From: Nitrospinaceae bacterium
Lineage (GTDB): Bacteria > Nitrospinota > Nitrospinia > Nitrospinales > Nitrospinaceae
DNA: 64,000 nt
Assembly (NCBI GenBank): GCA_028278405.1
Contig: JANQEK010000007.1
Span: 62,001 to 126,000 of the forward strand
Reading direction: 5' to 3'
A program made the position numbers and the translations under genes. Shown one piece after another: positions 17,896 to 26,930 of this stretch; the stretch's first letter is position 1, and each line of letters begins with the position of its first letter. Under the pieces are notes generated by a model. It was not told the origin of the DNA. It did no database searches and was given only the letters and a program-made list of their open reading frames with translations.

Positions 17896-18480
17896 TTAGT
17901 GCGAATTGGTGCCGGCAGAGATGCGATCCATCACCGCAAACAAAACGCCGCTCAGGACGAAAGCCATGTGAATGGTTACCTTCCACAGGAACATGGTGGA
18001 TTTGGCTGCGGTGAGATCCGTCGGGATCTCCATAAACGTTTTCAAAAGGTCGATGGCGGAGATCGCAACGATCGCGCCGATGACTTTTAATTTGAGACCG
18101 CTGAAATCTACTTTGCCCATCCAGTCGGGGCGGTCCTTGTGCTCGGCGACATCGATCTTGGAAACAAAGATTTCATAACCTGAGAAAACGATCATCAGCA
18201 GAAGCGATCCGACCAACGCCATATCGACCAGGGCCAATATGCCAATAATCACGGTATGTTCGGAAGCGGTGGTGACGTGGATCGTCAAGTGGTAGAGCTC
18301 CTGAGAGAATTTGACAAAGAGCAGACCGATACTGATCACCAGTCCCAGATAAAACGGCGCCAACAACCACCGGCTGTTGAAAATAGAGGTTTCCATGGTG
18401 TTTTCGATAGTTTCCAGTATGGCTTCACTGGTACTTTCGCTTTTTTTGGAGGTGTTGGGTCGTTTATGGGGTCGAGTCAT
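17896..18480 (-). CDS. YqhA / UPF0114 family membrane protein
   Basis: A 194-residue protein with four hydrophobic segments: APFYLGLVISIGLLFV, IGILALVDMALVGSLLLMIVF, KVIGAIVAISAIDLLK and TIHMAFVLSGVLFAVMDR. Between them sits GYEIFVSKID and DWMGKVDFSGLKLK, the signature of the UPF0114 (YqhA) family. The N-terminal 35 residues are a polar extension. Function of the family is not established. The gene stands alone, with about 255 bases on either side lacking genes. Confidence 0.85.
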   Translation of the reverse strand: MTRPHKRPNTSKKSESTSEAILETIENTMETSIFNSRWLLAPFYLGLVISIGLLFVKFSQELYHLTIHVTTASEHTVIIGILALVDMALVGSLLLMIVFSGYEIFVSKIDVAEHKDRPDWMGKVDFSGLKLKVIGAIVAISAIDLLKTFMEIPTDLTAAKSTMFLWKVTIHMAFVLSGVLFAVMDRISAGTNSH

Positions 18481-18765
18481 CGATTTCTCTTGGTCAAAGT
18501 TTGAATAGGAGTTGTTTAATTAGGGTAAAGGCTGGATTGAAAATATCAAACTAAAAAAAGACCGTGCAGGCGTGTTATAAGCCTTTGTTTTTAATGGCTA
18601 AAACGATATCGTGTCTGAAGCAATTAAGGTTGGGAAATTTGAATATGCTGGAATATGGTTGCCCCAATCTGGTCTTTATATATATAAGGCAATTTCCAAA
18701 ATGACAAATGCCCCTCTCCATATCTTCGGGTTTGACTTAAAAACCTATTGAGAAAAGGAGATTCC

Positions 18766-19446
18766 ATGAAACGACTGATTTTATTGATTTTCATCGCGCT
18801 GGTATTTTTTTCAACACCCGCTCAGGCTGAGGATACAGATATCAAGATATTACCTTGCTGCGTGGAGGGTGCGTACATTTCGGGTAACATCGGTGTAACG
18901 TTTCTTCCGGATAGTGAGTTTGAATTTTTCGGGGCAGAGGTTGCTCAATCCAGTCATGACCCGGGTTTCAATATCGGCGGTGCCGTTGGGTATGATTTCG
19001 GCAATATCAGGGCTGAATTTGAAGTCACATTTCGAACGGCGCAATGGGATGAATTTGCAGCCGGACCAACAGTACCCGGTTGCCCCTGCACCGGACCAGA
19101 CGATGATCATTTTTCAGCAACAAGTTTTATGGTAAACGGGTTTTATGATTTTAATATTGAAAACTCTCGTGTCGTTCCATATTTGGGTACAGGTCTTGGG
19201 GGAGCCAATGTTCGATTGGATGGAAACGATACAGGTCTAACAGTAGTAGATACCGATTTTGTTTTTGCATATCAGTTTATGGGTGGAGTTGGTTTTGAGG
19301 TTACCCCCTCAACGACCTTGACACTGGGTTATCGCTATTTTGCTACGACGAATCCCAATTTTGATATTTTTCTTGCTCCTGGGTCAGAAATTCAGGTTAC
19401 CATTGATGCCCATGAAATAGTTGCTGGCGCTCGGTTTACATTTTAA
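18766..19446 (+). CDS. Outer-membrane beta-barrel protein
   Basis: A 226-residue protein with a signal peptide (MKRLILLIFIALVFFSTPAQAED). The mature part alternates hydrophobic and polar residues, with AYISGNIGVTFLPD, GGAVGYDFGNIRAEFEVTFR, VPYLGTGLGGANV, MGGVGFEVTPSTTLTLGYRYF and a C-terminal HEIVAGARFTF ending in Phe, the standard BAM signal. This is the small OmpA-/OmpW-like porin-family barrel of eight strands; ligand unknown. ATG at 18766 is chosen over GTG-type upstream codons because AAGGAG stands five bases before it. A possible promoter (TTGCCC, 16 bases, TATATA) lies at about 18661-18688. Confidence 0.88.
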   Translation: MKRLILLIFIALVFFSTPAQAEDTDIKILPCCVEGAYISGNIGVTFLPDSEFEFFGAEVAQSSHDPGFNIGGAVGYDFGNIRAEFEVTFRTAQWDEFAAGPTVPGCPCTGPDDDHFSATSFMVNGFYDFNIENSRVVPYLGTGLGGANVRLDGNDTGLTVVDTDFVFAYQFMGGVGFEVTPSTTLTLGYRYFATTNPNFDIFLAPGSEIQVTIDAHEIVAGARFTF

Positions 19447-19513
19447 TCCGATCTGGTTTTAACTATATAGAGGAGAGCCTAAAATAGTTCATTTAAAATG
19501 TTGTCCATAAAAT

Positions 19514-19543
19514 AACGGCTTAGAGTTTTGGCTCTAAGCCGTT
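19514..19543. terminator. Bidirectional intrinsic terminator
   Basis: A 12-pair perfect stem AACGGCTTAGAG / CTCTAAGCCGTT with a six-base loop, with A/T-rich flanks on both sides. It lies between the plus-strand barrel gene and the minus-strand tRNA-Pro and can end both transcripts. Confidence 0.9.
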
Positions 19544-19551
19544 TATTTAAA

Positions 19552-19629
<78 letters not shown>

Positions 19630-19656
19630 TTTTTTAATTATTATATGCGATGTGTC

Positions 19657-20394
19657 TCAATGCTGTGAATGGAGTTGAGAAATTTTCTTTCTCTGTTCTT
19701 CCGTCAACAACTTGAGAAGATCGATCTTGGCATCCACCATCCCGTGAATTTTTTTCGATTTGATTTCTGAAATCCGGTCGGCGATCGCACGCATTTCCGA
19801 TTCCTTCACTTCGCCGGAATGCACCATCTGGTCCAGTTCCATGTGAGCAATTGCATGTTGCGCTTTCAGCATAATTCTCTCTTTGGCGAAATCGAATTTT
19901 AATTCCTTGATCCGTTTGATTTGTGCATCGGTCAACCCCAAAGTACCGGCGAATTTCAACACATGACGAAACGGATCCTTGCCGTGTCCGCTATGACCCC
20001 GGTGGTGTCCACCGCCGTGACCGTATCGTCTATAACCGTGCTTTCCATATCCAGATTTTTCGTGGCTGCCTTCTTTTTTTCCATAGCCGTGTTTTGAACC
20101 GTGGCTGTATCCCTTACTATATCCATGCTTGGAGCCGGAGCCTTCGGATTTGCTATGCGGACTTTTGCCGTGTGGGTTAACTTTTGCTCCATGCGGAGAG
20201 CCGTGACTGTAACTTTTACTTTTGCTTCCCTCAGATTTGGGTGCTTCGACCACTTCAGGCATTTTAGGAGTAACGGGTAGCTGGGCAAGATGCTCGTGAT
20301 GCGCCTGTGCGAGGTCTGGGACCGTCACCAGAGCTAACGGAAAAATGAAAATAAGAAGTAAACCTCGAAGGGAAGGGTTGATTGTCGTGCGCAT
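19657..20394 (-). CDS. Secreted His-rich Spy/CpxP-like protein
   Basis: The 245-residue protein has a signal peptide (to about residue 31, DLAQAHHEH). Residues about 55-140 are a low-complexity stretch of Gly, His, Ser, Lys and Tyr (for example SKHGYGKKEGSHEKSGYGKHG) that could bind metal. The C-terminal 100 residues are helical: LGLTDAQIKRIKELKFDFAKERIML, HMELDQMVHSG and LLKLLTEEQRKKISQL, the LTxxQ pattern of Spy/CpxP/ZraP-type periplasmic chaperones. A role in envelope or metal stress is likely by family, not shown. AAGGAG lies seven bases before the ATG. The His-rich insert is longer than in usual family members. Confidence 0.8.
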   Translation of the reverse strand: MRTTINPSLRGLLLIFIFPLALVTVPDLAQAHHEHLAQLPVTPKMPEVVEAPKSEGSKSKSYSHGSPHGAKVNPHGKSPHSKSEGSGSKHGYSKGYSHGSKHGYGKKEGSHEKSGYGKHGYRRYGHGGGHHRGHSGHGKDPFRHVLKFAGTLGLTDAQIKRIKELKFDFAKERIMLKAQHAIAHMELDQMVHSGEVKESEMRAIADRISEIKSKKIHGMVDAKIDLLKLLTEEQRKKISQLHSQH

Positions 20395-20480
20395 GGCGGT
20401 CTCCTTTCAAACATCGATGACGCGGTTGTGGTCCGGGCCGGACGAAGGTGTTCGCTCCCGCTTCATCAAAGAAAAAAATA

Positions 20481-20557
<77 letters not shown>

Positions 20558-20569
20558 ATATTAAAAATA

Positions 20570-20646
20570 TGGGGTGAGCGACGGGATTTGAACCCGCGAC
20601 CACTGGAGCCACAATCCAGTGCTCTACCAGCTGAGCTACGCCCACC
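20570..20646 (-). tRNA. tRNA-His (anticodon GTG)
   Basis: A minus-strand cloverleaf with the extra 5' G (position -1) opposite C73, acceptor GTGGGCG paired with CGCTCAC, anticodon loop TTGTGGC (GTG) and encoded CCA. It is 12 bases upstream of tRNA-Arg(TCG) and probably shares its transcript. Confidence 0.95.
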
Positions 20647-20830
20647 ATGAATATGATTTGAGTGTCCGATATTTTGAACAGTTACGCAGTTTAAACTATC
20701 CGTCCCGCTTTTGTAAAAAGAAATTTCAAAAACGTGTCGATAGCAGGTGGGGCGCTCAAATTATTGATTCTAAAGAAAAATTGTTCAATCGCTCCGCTTT
20801 CCCGGGAACCTCGGGCCGGAGGATGGTGTA

Positions 20831-21277
20831 CTATTTGATGACCCGCAGATGACTGCGATCCCGCTTGGGTTTGTCAGACTTGCCGGAGCCGGTGACCGAT
20901 CTCAGCGATTGCTTCACCGGGGTCTCGCCGGACGGTGTACCGCCCTCCGGATTGCCCCAGTCAATATCCTCCGGAATGCTGGCTTCCCAGACCTGACCCT
21001 TTTGTGAATCCGGTTCGTATATGGCCCACACGGAGGTGAAGGGAATAACACATTTGTGCGGACGACCGCCGAAAGAAAGCGAACCGTAAATTCCGTCTTC
21101 CAGCACATCGATGGGTCTTCGGAAGTTCAGGCTGATGACCAGGTTCAACATGGGATTGGTCTTGTGCGCTTTAGGCACCTCGACGTCCGGCTGGCGGGCA
21201 TCCAGGCACACCATCGCATCCCCCTTGCTCAGCATTTCATTCAGAAAATCCTGCTTATCCTTGTTGTCCTGAGTCAT
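20831..21277 (-). CDS. sspB: ClpXP specificity-enhancing factor SspB
   Basis: A 148-residue protein with the SspB fold: NPMLNLVISLNFRRPIDVLEDGIYGSLSFGG, then HKCVIPFTSVWAIYEP. A disordered Gly/Lys-rich linker follows, ending in RSHLRVIK. The end matches the ClpX-binding tail of E. coli SspB, which finishes in LRVVK, so both substrate-binding domain and ClpX-tethering tail are present. SspB delivers ssrA-tagged proteins from stalled ribosomes to ClpXP. It is divergent from the MBL gene; a small inverted repeat (CTACCA/TGGTAG, about 21287-21303) lies in the shared promoter region. Confidence 0.88.
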   Translation of the reverse strand: MTQDNKDKQDFLNEMLSKGDAMVCLDARQPDVEVPKAHKTNPMLNLVISLNFRRPIDVLEDGIYGSLSFGGRPHKCVIPFTSVWAIYEPDSQKGQVWEASIPEDIDWGNPEGGTPSGETPVKQSLRSVTGSGKSDKPKRDRSHLRVIK

Positions 21278-21379
21278 GTCGTTAAACTACCATAATTTGG
21301 TAGCCACTTAAAGTCATTCAATGGTAACATGCCTTAATTGATCAAATTTAACGAAGATATAGAAAGGAGACGGCTGGCA

Positions 21380-22243
21380 ATGCGGTTTTTCAAATTTTTG
21401 TGCGTGGGAATTTTGGTGTGGATGAACAGTGCGGCGTTGGCGCAGGAAGCGAAACTGACCGAAGCTCTCCCGAATATTTATTGTATGGTCGATACCACCG
21501 GCAATGGCGCCAATGCGACCTTCATCACGACTAAAGAGGGAGTCATCGTCATTGATACCCGCGGAAACAATAGTGAAGCCGGGGAGGTGCTCAAAGCCAT
21601 CCGTAAAGTGACCGACCAGCCGGTGGTCTATGTCGTCAACAGCCACTTCCACAATGAAAATATTTCCGGTAACGGCGTTTTCAAATCCGCACGCACCATC
21701 ATCGCCCAGAAACGGGCGCTGGCAATGACGGTTCTCGAAGCCGCGCGGGAAAAACGAAAAGTTACCCCAGCCAACCTGGCCTTTGATAAAAAGCTCGAAT
21801 TGAAGCTGGGCAAATATCACCTCAAGCTGATTCATCCCGGTCCGGCGCACACCGATGGCGATCTGTACATTTATGTTCCAAAATGGCGGATCATTTTCAC
21901 TGGCGGTATGGTGTACAACGGCATCATTCCATTTTTGGGCGACAGTAATATTGAATCGTGGATCGATGCGCTTCGCGAAATGGAGGACCTCGACGCCGAG
22001 GTGATTGTTCCCGGCCACGGCTCTGTCGGCGGCAAACCGCTCGTTACCCAGATGAAACATTACCTCATGGAACTCAAGCGCTTCGTCAACGATGCGCTGG
22101 ACGACCAGAAGAACCTCCCGGAAACCATAGAAATCGTTAAAGCCAAATTGAAAATGAAATACTCCGGTTGGAAACACTTCGACCGCGTTGACGAAAACGT
22201 TGTCCGCGCCTACGTCGAATACAGCGCCAAACGCGGGACATAA
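21380..22243 (+). CDS. Secreted metallo-beta-lactamase-fold protein with altered metal motif
   Basis: A 287-residue protein with a signal peptide (cleaved near ALAQE). The MBL fold is clear: GANATFITTKEGVIVIDT, VVYVVNSHFHNENISGNGVF (His89, His91), HPGPAHTDGDLYIY, IFTGGMVYNG and IVPGHGSVGG. The first motif reads HFHNEN where active enzymes have HxHxDH, so the Asp and third His are replaced by Glu and Asn, and the FTGD aspartate is Gly. It resembles the periplasmic quinoprotein-relay/class B-like MBL group; metal binding and activity may be weakened or changed. ATG at 21380 is preferred over the upstream TTG at 21338 because of AAGGAG upstream and the signal peptide. Confidence 0.8.
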   Translation: MRFFKFLCVGILVWMNSAALAQEAKLTEALPNIYCMVDTTGNGANATFITTKEGVIVIDTRGNNSEAGEVLKAIRKVTDQPVVYVVNSHFHNENISGNGVFKSARTIIAQKRALAMTVLEAAREKRKVTPANLAFDKKLELKLGKYHLKLIHPGPAHTDGDLYIYVPKWRIIFTGGMVYNGIIPFLGDSNIESWIDALREMEDLDAEVIVPGHGSVGGKPLVTQMKHYLMELKRFVNDALDDQKNLPETIEIVKAKLKMKYSGWKHFDRVDENVVRAYVEYSAKRGT

Positions 22244-22248
22244 AAAAA

Positions 22249-22274
22249 TCCCCCATCCCATGCGGGATGAGGGA
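22249..22274. terminator. Hairpin terminator between convergent genes
   Basis: A stem TCCC-CATCCC / GGGATG-GGGA with one mismatch and a four-base loop, preceded by an A-run (T-run on the minus strand). It separates the MBL gene from ilvB and most clearly ends the minus-strand transcript. Confidence 0.75.
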
Positions 22275-22300
22275 ATTAATTCTTTTCTGTTTAAACTTTC

Positions 22301-24094
22301 CTACGGTTCGATCCCTTTTTCTTTCCAGTACTCGCGCAGGGTGCTGGTCTGGTCAAGAATAGTATCGAGATAGGTATGACCGCCAGGGATCATCGGGATA
22401 ACATGCCCGTGGCTCTGATCGTTGTATGGATACTTGACATCGAGAACGTAGGGTCCCTTGTGCTTTATCATGCGTTTCAGCGCCGGTACGACTTCTTCCG
22501 GCTTGCTGATGGTTTCACCCTTGACGCCGAACGCATCGGCGATCTCCGCAAAATCCGCGTCGCCGATGAAAGTATGCCCGCGCAGAGATTTGTAGAATCG
22601 ATCTTCCCACTGTGCCACCATTCCAAGGTGGGCGTTGTTGAGTACGATATTCTTGACGGGAATGTTTTCGATCTTCAACGTCTGCAGTTCCTGGATGTTC
22701 ATCAGGAATGACCCGTCGCCGTCGATGTTGATGACCTGCCGGTCGGGATACGCCACTTGCGCGCCCATGGCGGCGGGCAGGCCGAAGCCCATCGACCCCA
22801 ATCCGGACGAGCACAACCACGAACGCGGGGTATGAAAGCGCCAGAACTGCGCTGCCCACATCTGATGCTGGCCGACACCAACGGAGACGATGCAATCCTT
22901 ATCCGCCAATTTTTGCGCTTCGACAACAACGTGTTGAGGCACGATAGCTTTTTCGTCCAACTGATAATCCAGAGGAAATTCCTTTTTCCAGCCGTTGATC
23001 TGCTTGACCCACGGTCCGATATCTTTTTTCGGTTCGACAGCGTCGTTCAACATTTTGAGCGCCGGTTTAAGATCGCCCTGAATCGGCACGTCCACCACAA
23101 TATTCTTGTTGATCTCTGATGCATCGATATCGATGTGAATGAATTTGGCATTCTTGCAGAATTCTGACAGTTTGCCGGTAACGCGGTCGTCAAACCGAAC
23201 ACCAAGTGCAAGAACCAGGTCGGCATGGTTGATGGCGATATTGGCGTACACCGCGCCATGCATTCCCAGCATGTGCAGAGACAGCGGGTCATCCATCGGA
23301 TAACTGCCCAGTCCCATGACGGTATTGGTGATGGGAATACCGGTCTTCTTGACCAGTTTGCGCAACTCTTCGGACGCACTGGAGGCGATTATGCCGCCGC
23401 CCGCGTAGATGATCGGCCGTTTGGCTTCCTTGATGAAATGGGCGGCTTTTTTGATCTGTTGAGCCGCCGGTTTCAGGTTGGGCTTATAGCCGGGAACATC
23501 GAATCGAACGTTGAAATCCACAATCCCCTCTTGCTGTTGAATATTTTTAGGGATATCGATCAGGACCGGTCCGGGCCGTCCCGTGCTGGCAATATGGAAC
23601 GCTTCGTGGATGATCCGCGGGATATCGTTGATATCCGTAACCAGATAGCTGTGTTTGACCAATGGAAATGTGGCACCAACGACATCCGCTTCCTGAAACG
23701 CGTCACTTCCCATCACAGTAGTCGGGACCTGTCCGGTAATCGCTATCACCGGGATGGAATCCAGTTTGGAATCCGTAATGCCGGTGAGCAGGTTGATGGC
23801 TCCAGGTCCGGAAGTGGCCATACATACTCCGGGGCGGCCGGTGGCGCGTGCATATCCCGCTGCGGCAAAGGCTCCTCCCTGCTCGTGACGGGGGAGCACC
23901 ATCCGGATCTTTTTACTCAGGGTGAGCGCCTGATGGATTTCCATCGAGGTTCCGCCCGGATAACCGAAAAGCACCTCACAGCCTTCGTTTTCAAGGGATT
24001 TGACGATTATTTCCCGGCCCTTCATGGGTTTCTGGGATTTTTTGGCCTTGTCGATACTGACAATATTTTTCGCGGTTGTCTGTTTGGGTGTCAT
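22301..24094 (-). CDS. ilvB: Acetolactate synthase large (catalytic) subunit
   Basis: A 597-residue thiamine-diphosphate enzyme of full length. The N-terminal ThDP domain has VLFGYPGGTSMEIHQAL and RHEQGGAFAAAGYARATGRPG with the catalytic Glu; the middle FAD domain follows; the C-terminal domain has the NIDGDGSFLMNIQELQT ThDP/Mg motif and NNAHLGMVAQWEDRFY. It joins two pyruvates, or pyruvate and 2-ketobutyrate, in valine, leucine and isoleucine synthesis. The regulatory subunit gene (ilvN) and ilvC, which commonly follow, are not next to it. An excellent promoter is placed 37-65 bases upstream, with no attenuator-like leader. Confidence 0.95.
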   Translation of the reverse strand: MTPKQTTAKNIVSIDKAKKSQKPMKGREIIVKSLENEGCEVLFGYPGGTSMEIHQALTLSKKIRMVLPRHEQGGAFAAAGYARATGRPGVCMATSGPGAINLLTGITDSKLDSIPVIAITGQVPTTVMGSDAFQEADVVGATFPLVKHSYLVTDINDIPRIIHEAFHIASTGRPGPVLIDIPKNIQQQEGIVDFNVRFDVPGYKPNLKPAAQQIKKAAHFIKEAKRPIIYAGGGIIASSASEELRKLVKKTGIPITNTVMGLGSYPMDDPLSLHMLGMHGAVYANIAINHADLVLALGVRFDDRVTGKLSEFCKNAKFIHIDIDASEINKNIVVDVPIQGDLKPALKMLNDAVEPKKDIGPWVKQINGWKKEFPLDYQLDEKAIVPQHVVVEAQKLADKDCIVSVGVGQHQMWAAQFWRFHTPRSWLCSSGLGSMGFGLPAAMGAQVAYPDRQVINIDGDGSFLMNIQELQTLKIENIPVKNIVLNNAHLGMVAQWEDRFYKSLRGHTFIGDADFAEIADAFGVKGETISKPEEVVPALKRMIKHKGPYVLDVKYPYNDQSHGHVIPMIPGGHTYLDTILDQTSTLREYWKEKGIEP

Positions 24095-24130
24095 AGTCGT
24101 TAAACTTCTAATTTTTAAGGTGTAAGCCTC

Positions 24131-24159
24131 AACATATCTGAAAAGAAAATTGATGTCAA
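24131..24159 (-). promoter_or_regulatory. Sigma-70-type promoter for ilvB
   Basis: On the minus strand TTGACA (24159-24154), a 17-base spacer and TATGTT (24136-24131). Transcription would begin about 30 bases before the ilvB ATG. Confidence 0.7.
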
Positions 24160-24286
24160 ATCGAAACTATCGTGCAGAAGAACATCAGAATATATAAACA
24201 CAGGAAGAGTTGAATATGCAACTTGTGAGGAATTTTATAGTAGAGAAAGGGCAGAGGGGATAATCAATCAAGCAATGAAAAGGCAA

Positions 24287-24308
24287 GGACGGCCCCGAAG
24301 GACCGTCC
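24287..24308 (-). terminator. Intrinsic terminator after the 24.3 kb lipoprotein gene
   Basis: A nine-pair stem (GGACGGTCC / GGGCCGTCC, one G-U) capped by a TTCG tetraloop, followed on the minus strand by TTGCCTTTTC. It lies 14 bases beyond the lipoprotein stop. Confidence 0.85.
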
Positions 24309-24321
24309 CCAATTTGTCGAA

Positions 24322-25104
24322 CTATTTCTTGTCAATTTTGATGGAGTTCAAAATTTCCTTGAAAGCGTCCTCGGAAACATCCGGGCCCTCTTGAGGTCCG
24401 GACATACCGACCGTGAACATGACTTTGCCGCGGGGCACCAGCCACATGCGGGCCGTTGTCGGGAACTTTTTGCCTCCGGCAGCTATGGTGTATTTGATCT
24501 TGGTATAGGCTCCATCCAGGCCATCCACATTGGCATCCTGGACTTCATCGACATAGGTCAGGTCTGGGTACGCGCGTTTCAGCACTTCCGTGGACATATT
24601 CAAAATATCCTTCGGCGGCATGCCTTCAACAGGCAATTTGACCATAGTCACAGTGACGTTGGGATTGAGAGTGGGATAAGGTTCGGAATACCGGGTGATC
24701 ACGACCAGTGGCGAATTGGGATTTTCCCTGATCGCTTTTTCAAGCTCCTCATCATTCCATTTTGTGGATTGGCTGGCCATTTTGACCATCTCCGGAGACA
24801 TGAATTTCCAATCCATCGGCTTGGTCATTTTAAAACCGGCAGCTGAATGGTGAAATACATTATTTTCACTCTGGGTGGTGCTTGTTTCTTCAGGAGTTCC
24901 CATGTCGCCATCTTGCATGGCCATGGTTTCTTCCGGAATGCTCATATCACCGCTTGTGTCGTCGTTCGTTTCTGTCGGTGCAGCGGCCTGAGTCTCCATC
25001 GGTGCATCCGTAGCGGGAGCATCGGTTTTTACCGTTCCGCTGTTGGATGAACAGGCTGCAAACATCCATGCAGCCAGAAACATGAAAAAGTAAATACGTC
25101 TCAT
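24322..25104 (-). CDS. Lipoprotein of unknown function, PsbP-like C-terminal part
   Basis: A 260-residue protein with lipobox LAAWMFAAC; the lipidated Cys is followed by a Ser. Residues about 20-80 are a low-complexity acidic Thr/Ala/Met/Glu spacer (two related GDMSIPEETMAM / GDMGTPEETSTT repeats). Residues about 85-260 form a compact domain with FKMTKPMDWKFMSPEM, VTMVKLPVEGM, AYTKIKYTI and VMFTVGMSGP. The alternation resembles PsbP/MOG1-like domains, a tentative comparison. AAGGA precedes the ATG. It is followed by a strong terminator and preceded by about 90 bases without a gene, so it is likely a single-gene unit. Confidence 0.6.
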   Translation of the reverse strand: MRRIYFFMFLAAWMFAACSSNSGTVKTDAPATDAPMETQAAAPTETNDDTSGDMSIPEETMAMQDGDMGTPEETSTTQSENNVFHHSAAGFKMTKPMDWKFMSPEMVKMASQSTKWNDEELEKAIRENPNSPLVVITRYSEPYPTLNPNVTVTMVKLPVEGMPPKDILNMSTEVLKRAYPDLTYVDEVQDANVDGLDGAYTKIKYTIAAGGKKFPTTARMWLVPRGKVMFTVGMSGPQEGPDVSEDAFKEILNSIKIDKK

Positions 25105-25196
25105 AATTTTTCCTTTCCCATCATGATGGTTGTAAGTTGTATCATCGAAATTCGTTTTCTGCGGACAGTTTCATAATCCGTCAAGCATGAATAATG

Positions 25197-25736
25197 TTAG
25201 TGACTCAAGCCTTCGCGGTTGCATTGAATTCCTTTGAGAGGCAATGGTTCGAATGTTGCTTTTTGCGGGTCCGCCTTCCATGCCTTATGAACTTGGGTCA
25301 AATTTTTTCTTTTCTCCGTTTTAAAAATGGCCACGATTTCCGGTTGTGGTCTGTTTTCATTCAAACAGTTGCCGCCTGAGAATTGATAACCCGCTGGCAA
25401 AATCTGGGGAGGAAGCGCGGCTATGATTTTCCAGTGCGCGCGGCCTTTCTCATCGTGGTAAAGAAGACGTTCCATCCAGACAATTTTTTTTGATCCGAAG
25501 TTCACTACTTCGATGGCATATTTGTCCTTATCTTCCGGCCCCAGCAGATATCCAATTTCTGTTTCATGCCCTTTAGGCATGGGCGGTGTTTTGAGTCCCA
25601 CATAGATTCGTGTGGAGGACTCCGATGTCACCCCTGTTTTCTTCGAATGTTGCGCTGTCGGACTTTTTGGCATTGTTGAGCAGGACAACAATCCCAGTAG
25701 CATGCAGTACAGGCCAATCCACCGCAGAGTCATCAT
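25197..25736 (-). CDS. Small lipoprotein, function unknown
   Basis: A 179-residue protein with a signal peptide and lipobox (LLGLLSC). The mature part has IYVGLKTPPMPKGHETEIGYLLG, YAIEVVNFGSKKIVWMERLLY and a C-terminal region with two Cys (GGNCLNEN, KGIQCNREG) that could form a disulfide. I do not recognise a family. Two consecutive ATG codons start the gene, with GGAAGA just upstream. The upstream 265 bases hold a 14-base palindrome (GGAGCCGCGGCTCC at 25815-25828) of unknown meaning. Confidence 0.6.
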   Translation of the reverse strand: MMTLRWIGLYCMLLGLLSCSTMPKSPTAQHSKKTGVTSESSTRIYVGLKTPPMPKGHETEIGYLLGPEDKDKYAIEVVNFGSKKIVWMERLLYHDEKGRAHWKIIAALPPQILPAGYQFSGGNCLNENRPQPEIVAIFKTEKRKNLTQVHKAWKADPQKATFEPLPLKGIQCNREGLSH

Positions 25737-26002
25737 GGGATCTTCCGTATTTCAACCGTTCTTTTGTGTTCAGACCTTCCGGTTTCAATGGAAGAAGGTC
25801 CAGGTACCCCTCCTGGAGCCGCGGCTCCGGATCTTGTTGCCGACGCGGTCTTTATAGTTTACTCAGAATTTCAATGTATTTCCAATGAAATATGTGGAAT
25901 GTCTGCTAACTATTGAAATATATGGATTTATTAGCCAAAAATGAAGGGGGTCTCCGTATGGGCGGGCAAAGAGCAGCGATTCGGAGGGAGATGAAAAAAG
26001 AG

Positions 26003-26926
26003 CTACAGGTTCTGGAAGGCTTGGAGCAAAACCCCCTCGCGCAGGCTGTATTCGCTCACGGTCAAGTAGGGGCAATGAAAGGTCCTCATGGTTTCCAGGA
26101 CCAGAGTGGTTCCGGCAATAATCAGGTCTTCGCGTCCCTGCTCCAGTGAGGGAATCTTCAGTCGTTGTTCGAGTGATTTTGATTTCAAATTCTCAAGCAG
26201 GCGTTGAATGTTCTCCTGTAAAAGGACAAGGCCGTGGATTTTCTCCGGATCGTATGGAAATACATTACGATCCATGGCCGCCAGAGTGGTCACAGTGCCT
26301 GCGGTGCCGATCAGTTTTTCCGGCCGCGGGTCGCCCAACCGGAAAAGAACCTGGTCCAATTGTTCTCGGACATGGTTTTTTAAATTTTCATATTCCCCTG
26401 CATCGATCGGGTGCCGGGTAATGAACTGTTCGGTAAGACGCACCACGCCGAGGGAAGTGCCTGCGGATGCCAACACTCGCTTGTCTTGGGAAAAAATATA
26501 CTCGGTGCTTCCACCGCCGATATCAAAGATGAGGGTTTTGCCGGATGAAGGCAGCTTCCAGAATACCCCCTCGACCGTCATCCGGGCTTCTTCCTCCCAT
26601 GGAATGACCTGTACTTCAAGCCCGGTCCTCTCCCGGGCAAGACGTACAAATTCATCACGGTTTGAGGCTTCCCGCACGGCACTGGTCGCTACTACCTGGA
26701 TCGGAATGTCTCCGTACTTTCGGCATTGTTCACGGAATCGTTGTAACACCTCCAGAGTCAATTCCATCCGGTGGGGTAACAATCGCTTCTCGGAGTTGAT
26801 GCCTTCACCCAACCGGCAAATGACACGTTCGGAGTCCAGTTCCCTAAAGTTTCCCTTATCATCCACTTCCATAATAAGAAGCCGGACTGTATTGGAACCG
26901 ATATCGATGGATCCGAATTGTTTCAT
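26003..26926 (-). CDS. ppx: Exopolyphosphatase / GppA family phosphatase
   Basis: A 307-residue protein with the ASKHA-fold phosphate motifs GSIDIGSNTVRLLI near residue 5 and LIFDIGGGSTEYIF near 140, plus GTAGTVTTLAAM near 210. It is the short, single-module form (about 300 residues) without the C-terminal HD-like domain of E. coli Ppx/GppA. It would hydrolyse polyphosphate or pppGpp in the cytoplasm; which one cannot be told. It lies four bases after the lptG-like gene and ends the ORF run lptG-ppx. Confidence 0.9.
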   Translation of the reverse strand: MKQFGSIDIGSNTVRLLIMEVDDKGNFRELDSERVICRLGEGINSEKRLLPHRMELTLEVLQRFREQCRKYGDIPIQVVATSAVREASNRDEFVRLARERTGLEVQVIPWEEEARMTVEGVFWKLPSSGKTLIFDIGGGSTEYIFSQDKRVLASAGTSLGVVRLTEQFITRHPIDAGEYENLKNHVREQLDQVLFRLGDPRPEKLIGTAGTVTTLAAMDRNVFPYDPEKIHGLVLLQENIQRLLENLKSKSLEQRLKIPSLEQGREDLIIAGTTLVLETMRTFHCPYLTVSEYSLREGVLLQAFQNL

Positions 26927-26930
26927 GGGA

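Noticed and set aside
21314-22261. A 315-codon minus-strand frame opposite the MBL gene
   Set aside because: Shadow of a clear coding gene with signal peptide and MBL motifs on the other strand.
23225-24103. A 292-codon plus-strand frame opposite ilvB
   Set aside because: Antisense shadow of a full-length, motif-complete acetolactate synthase.
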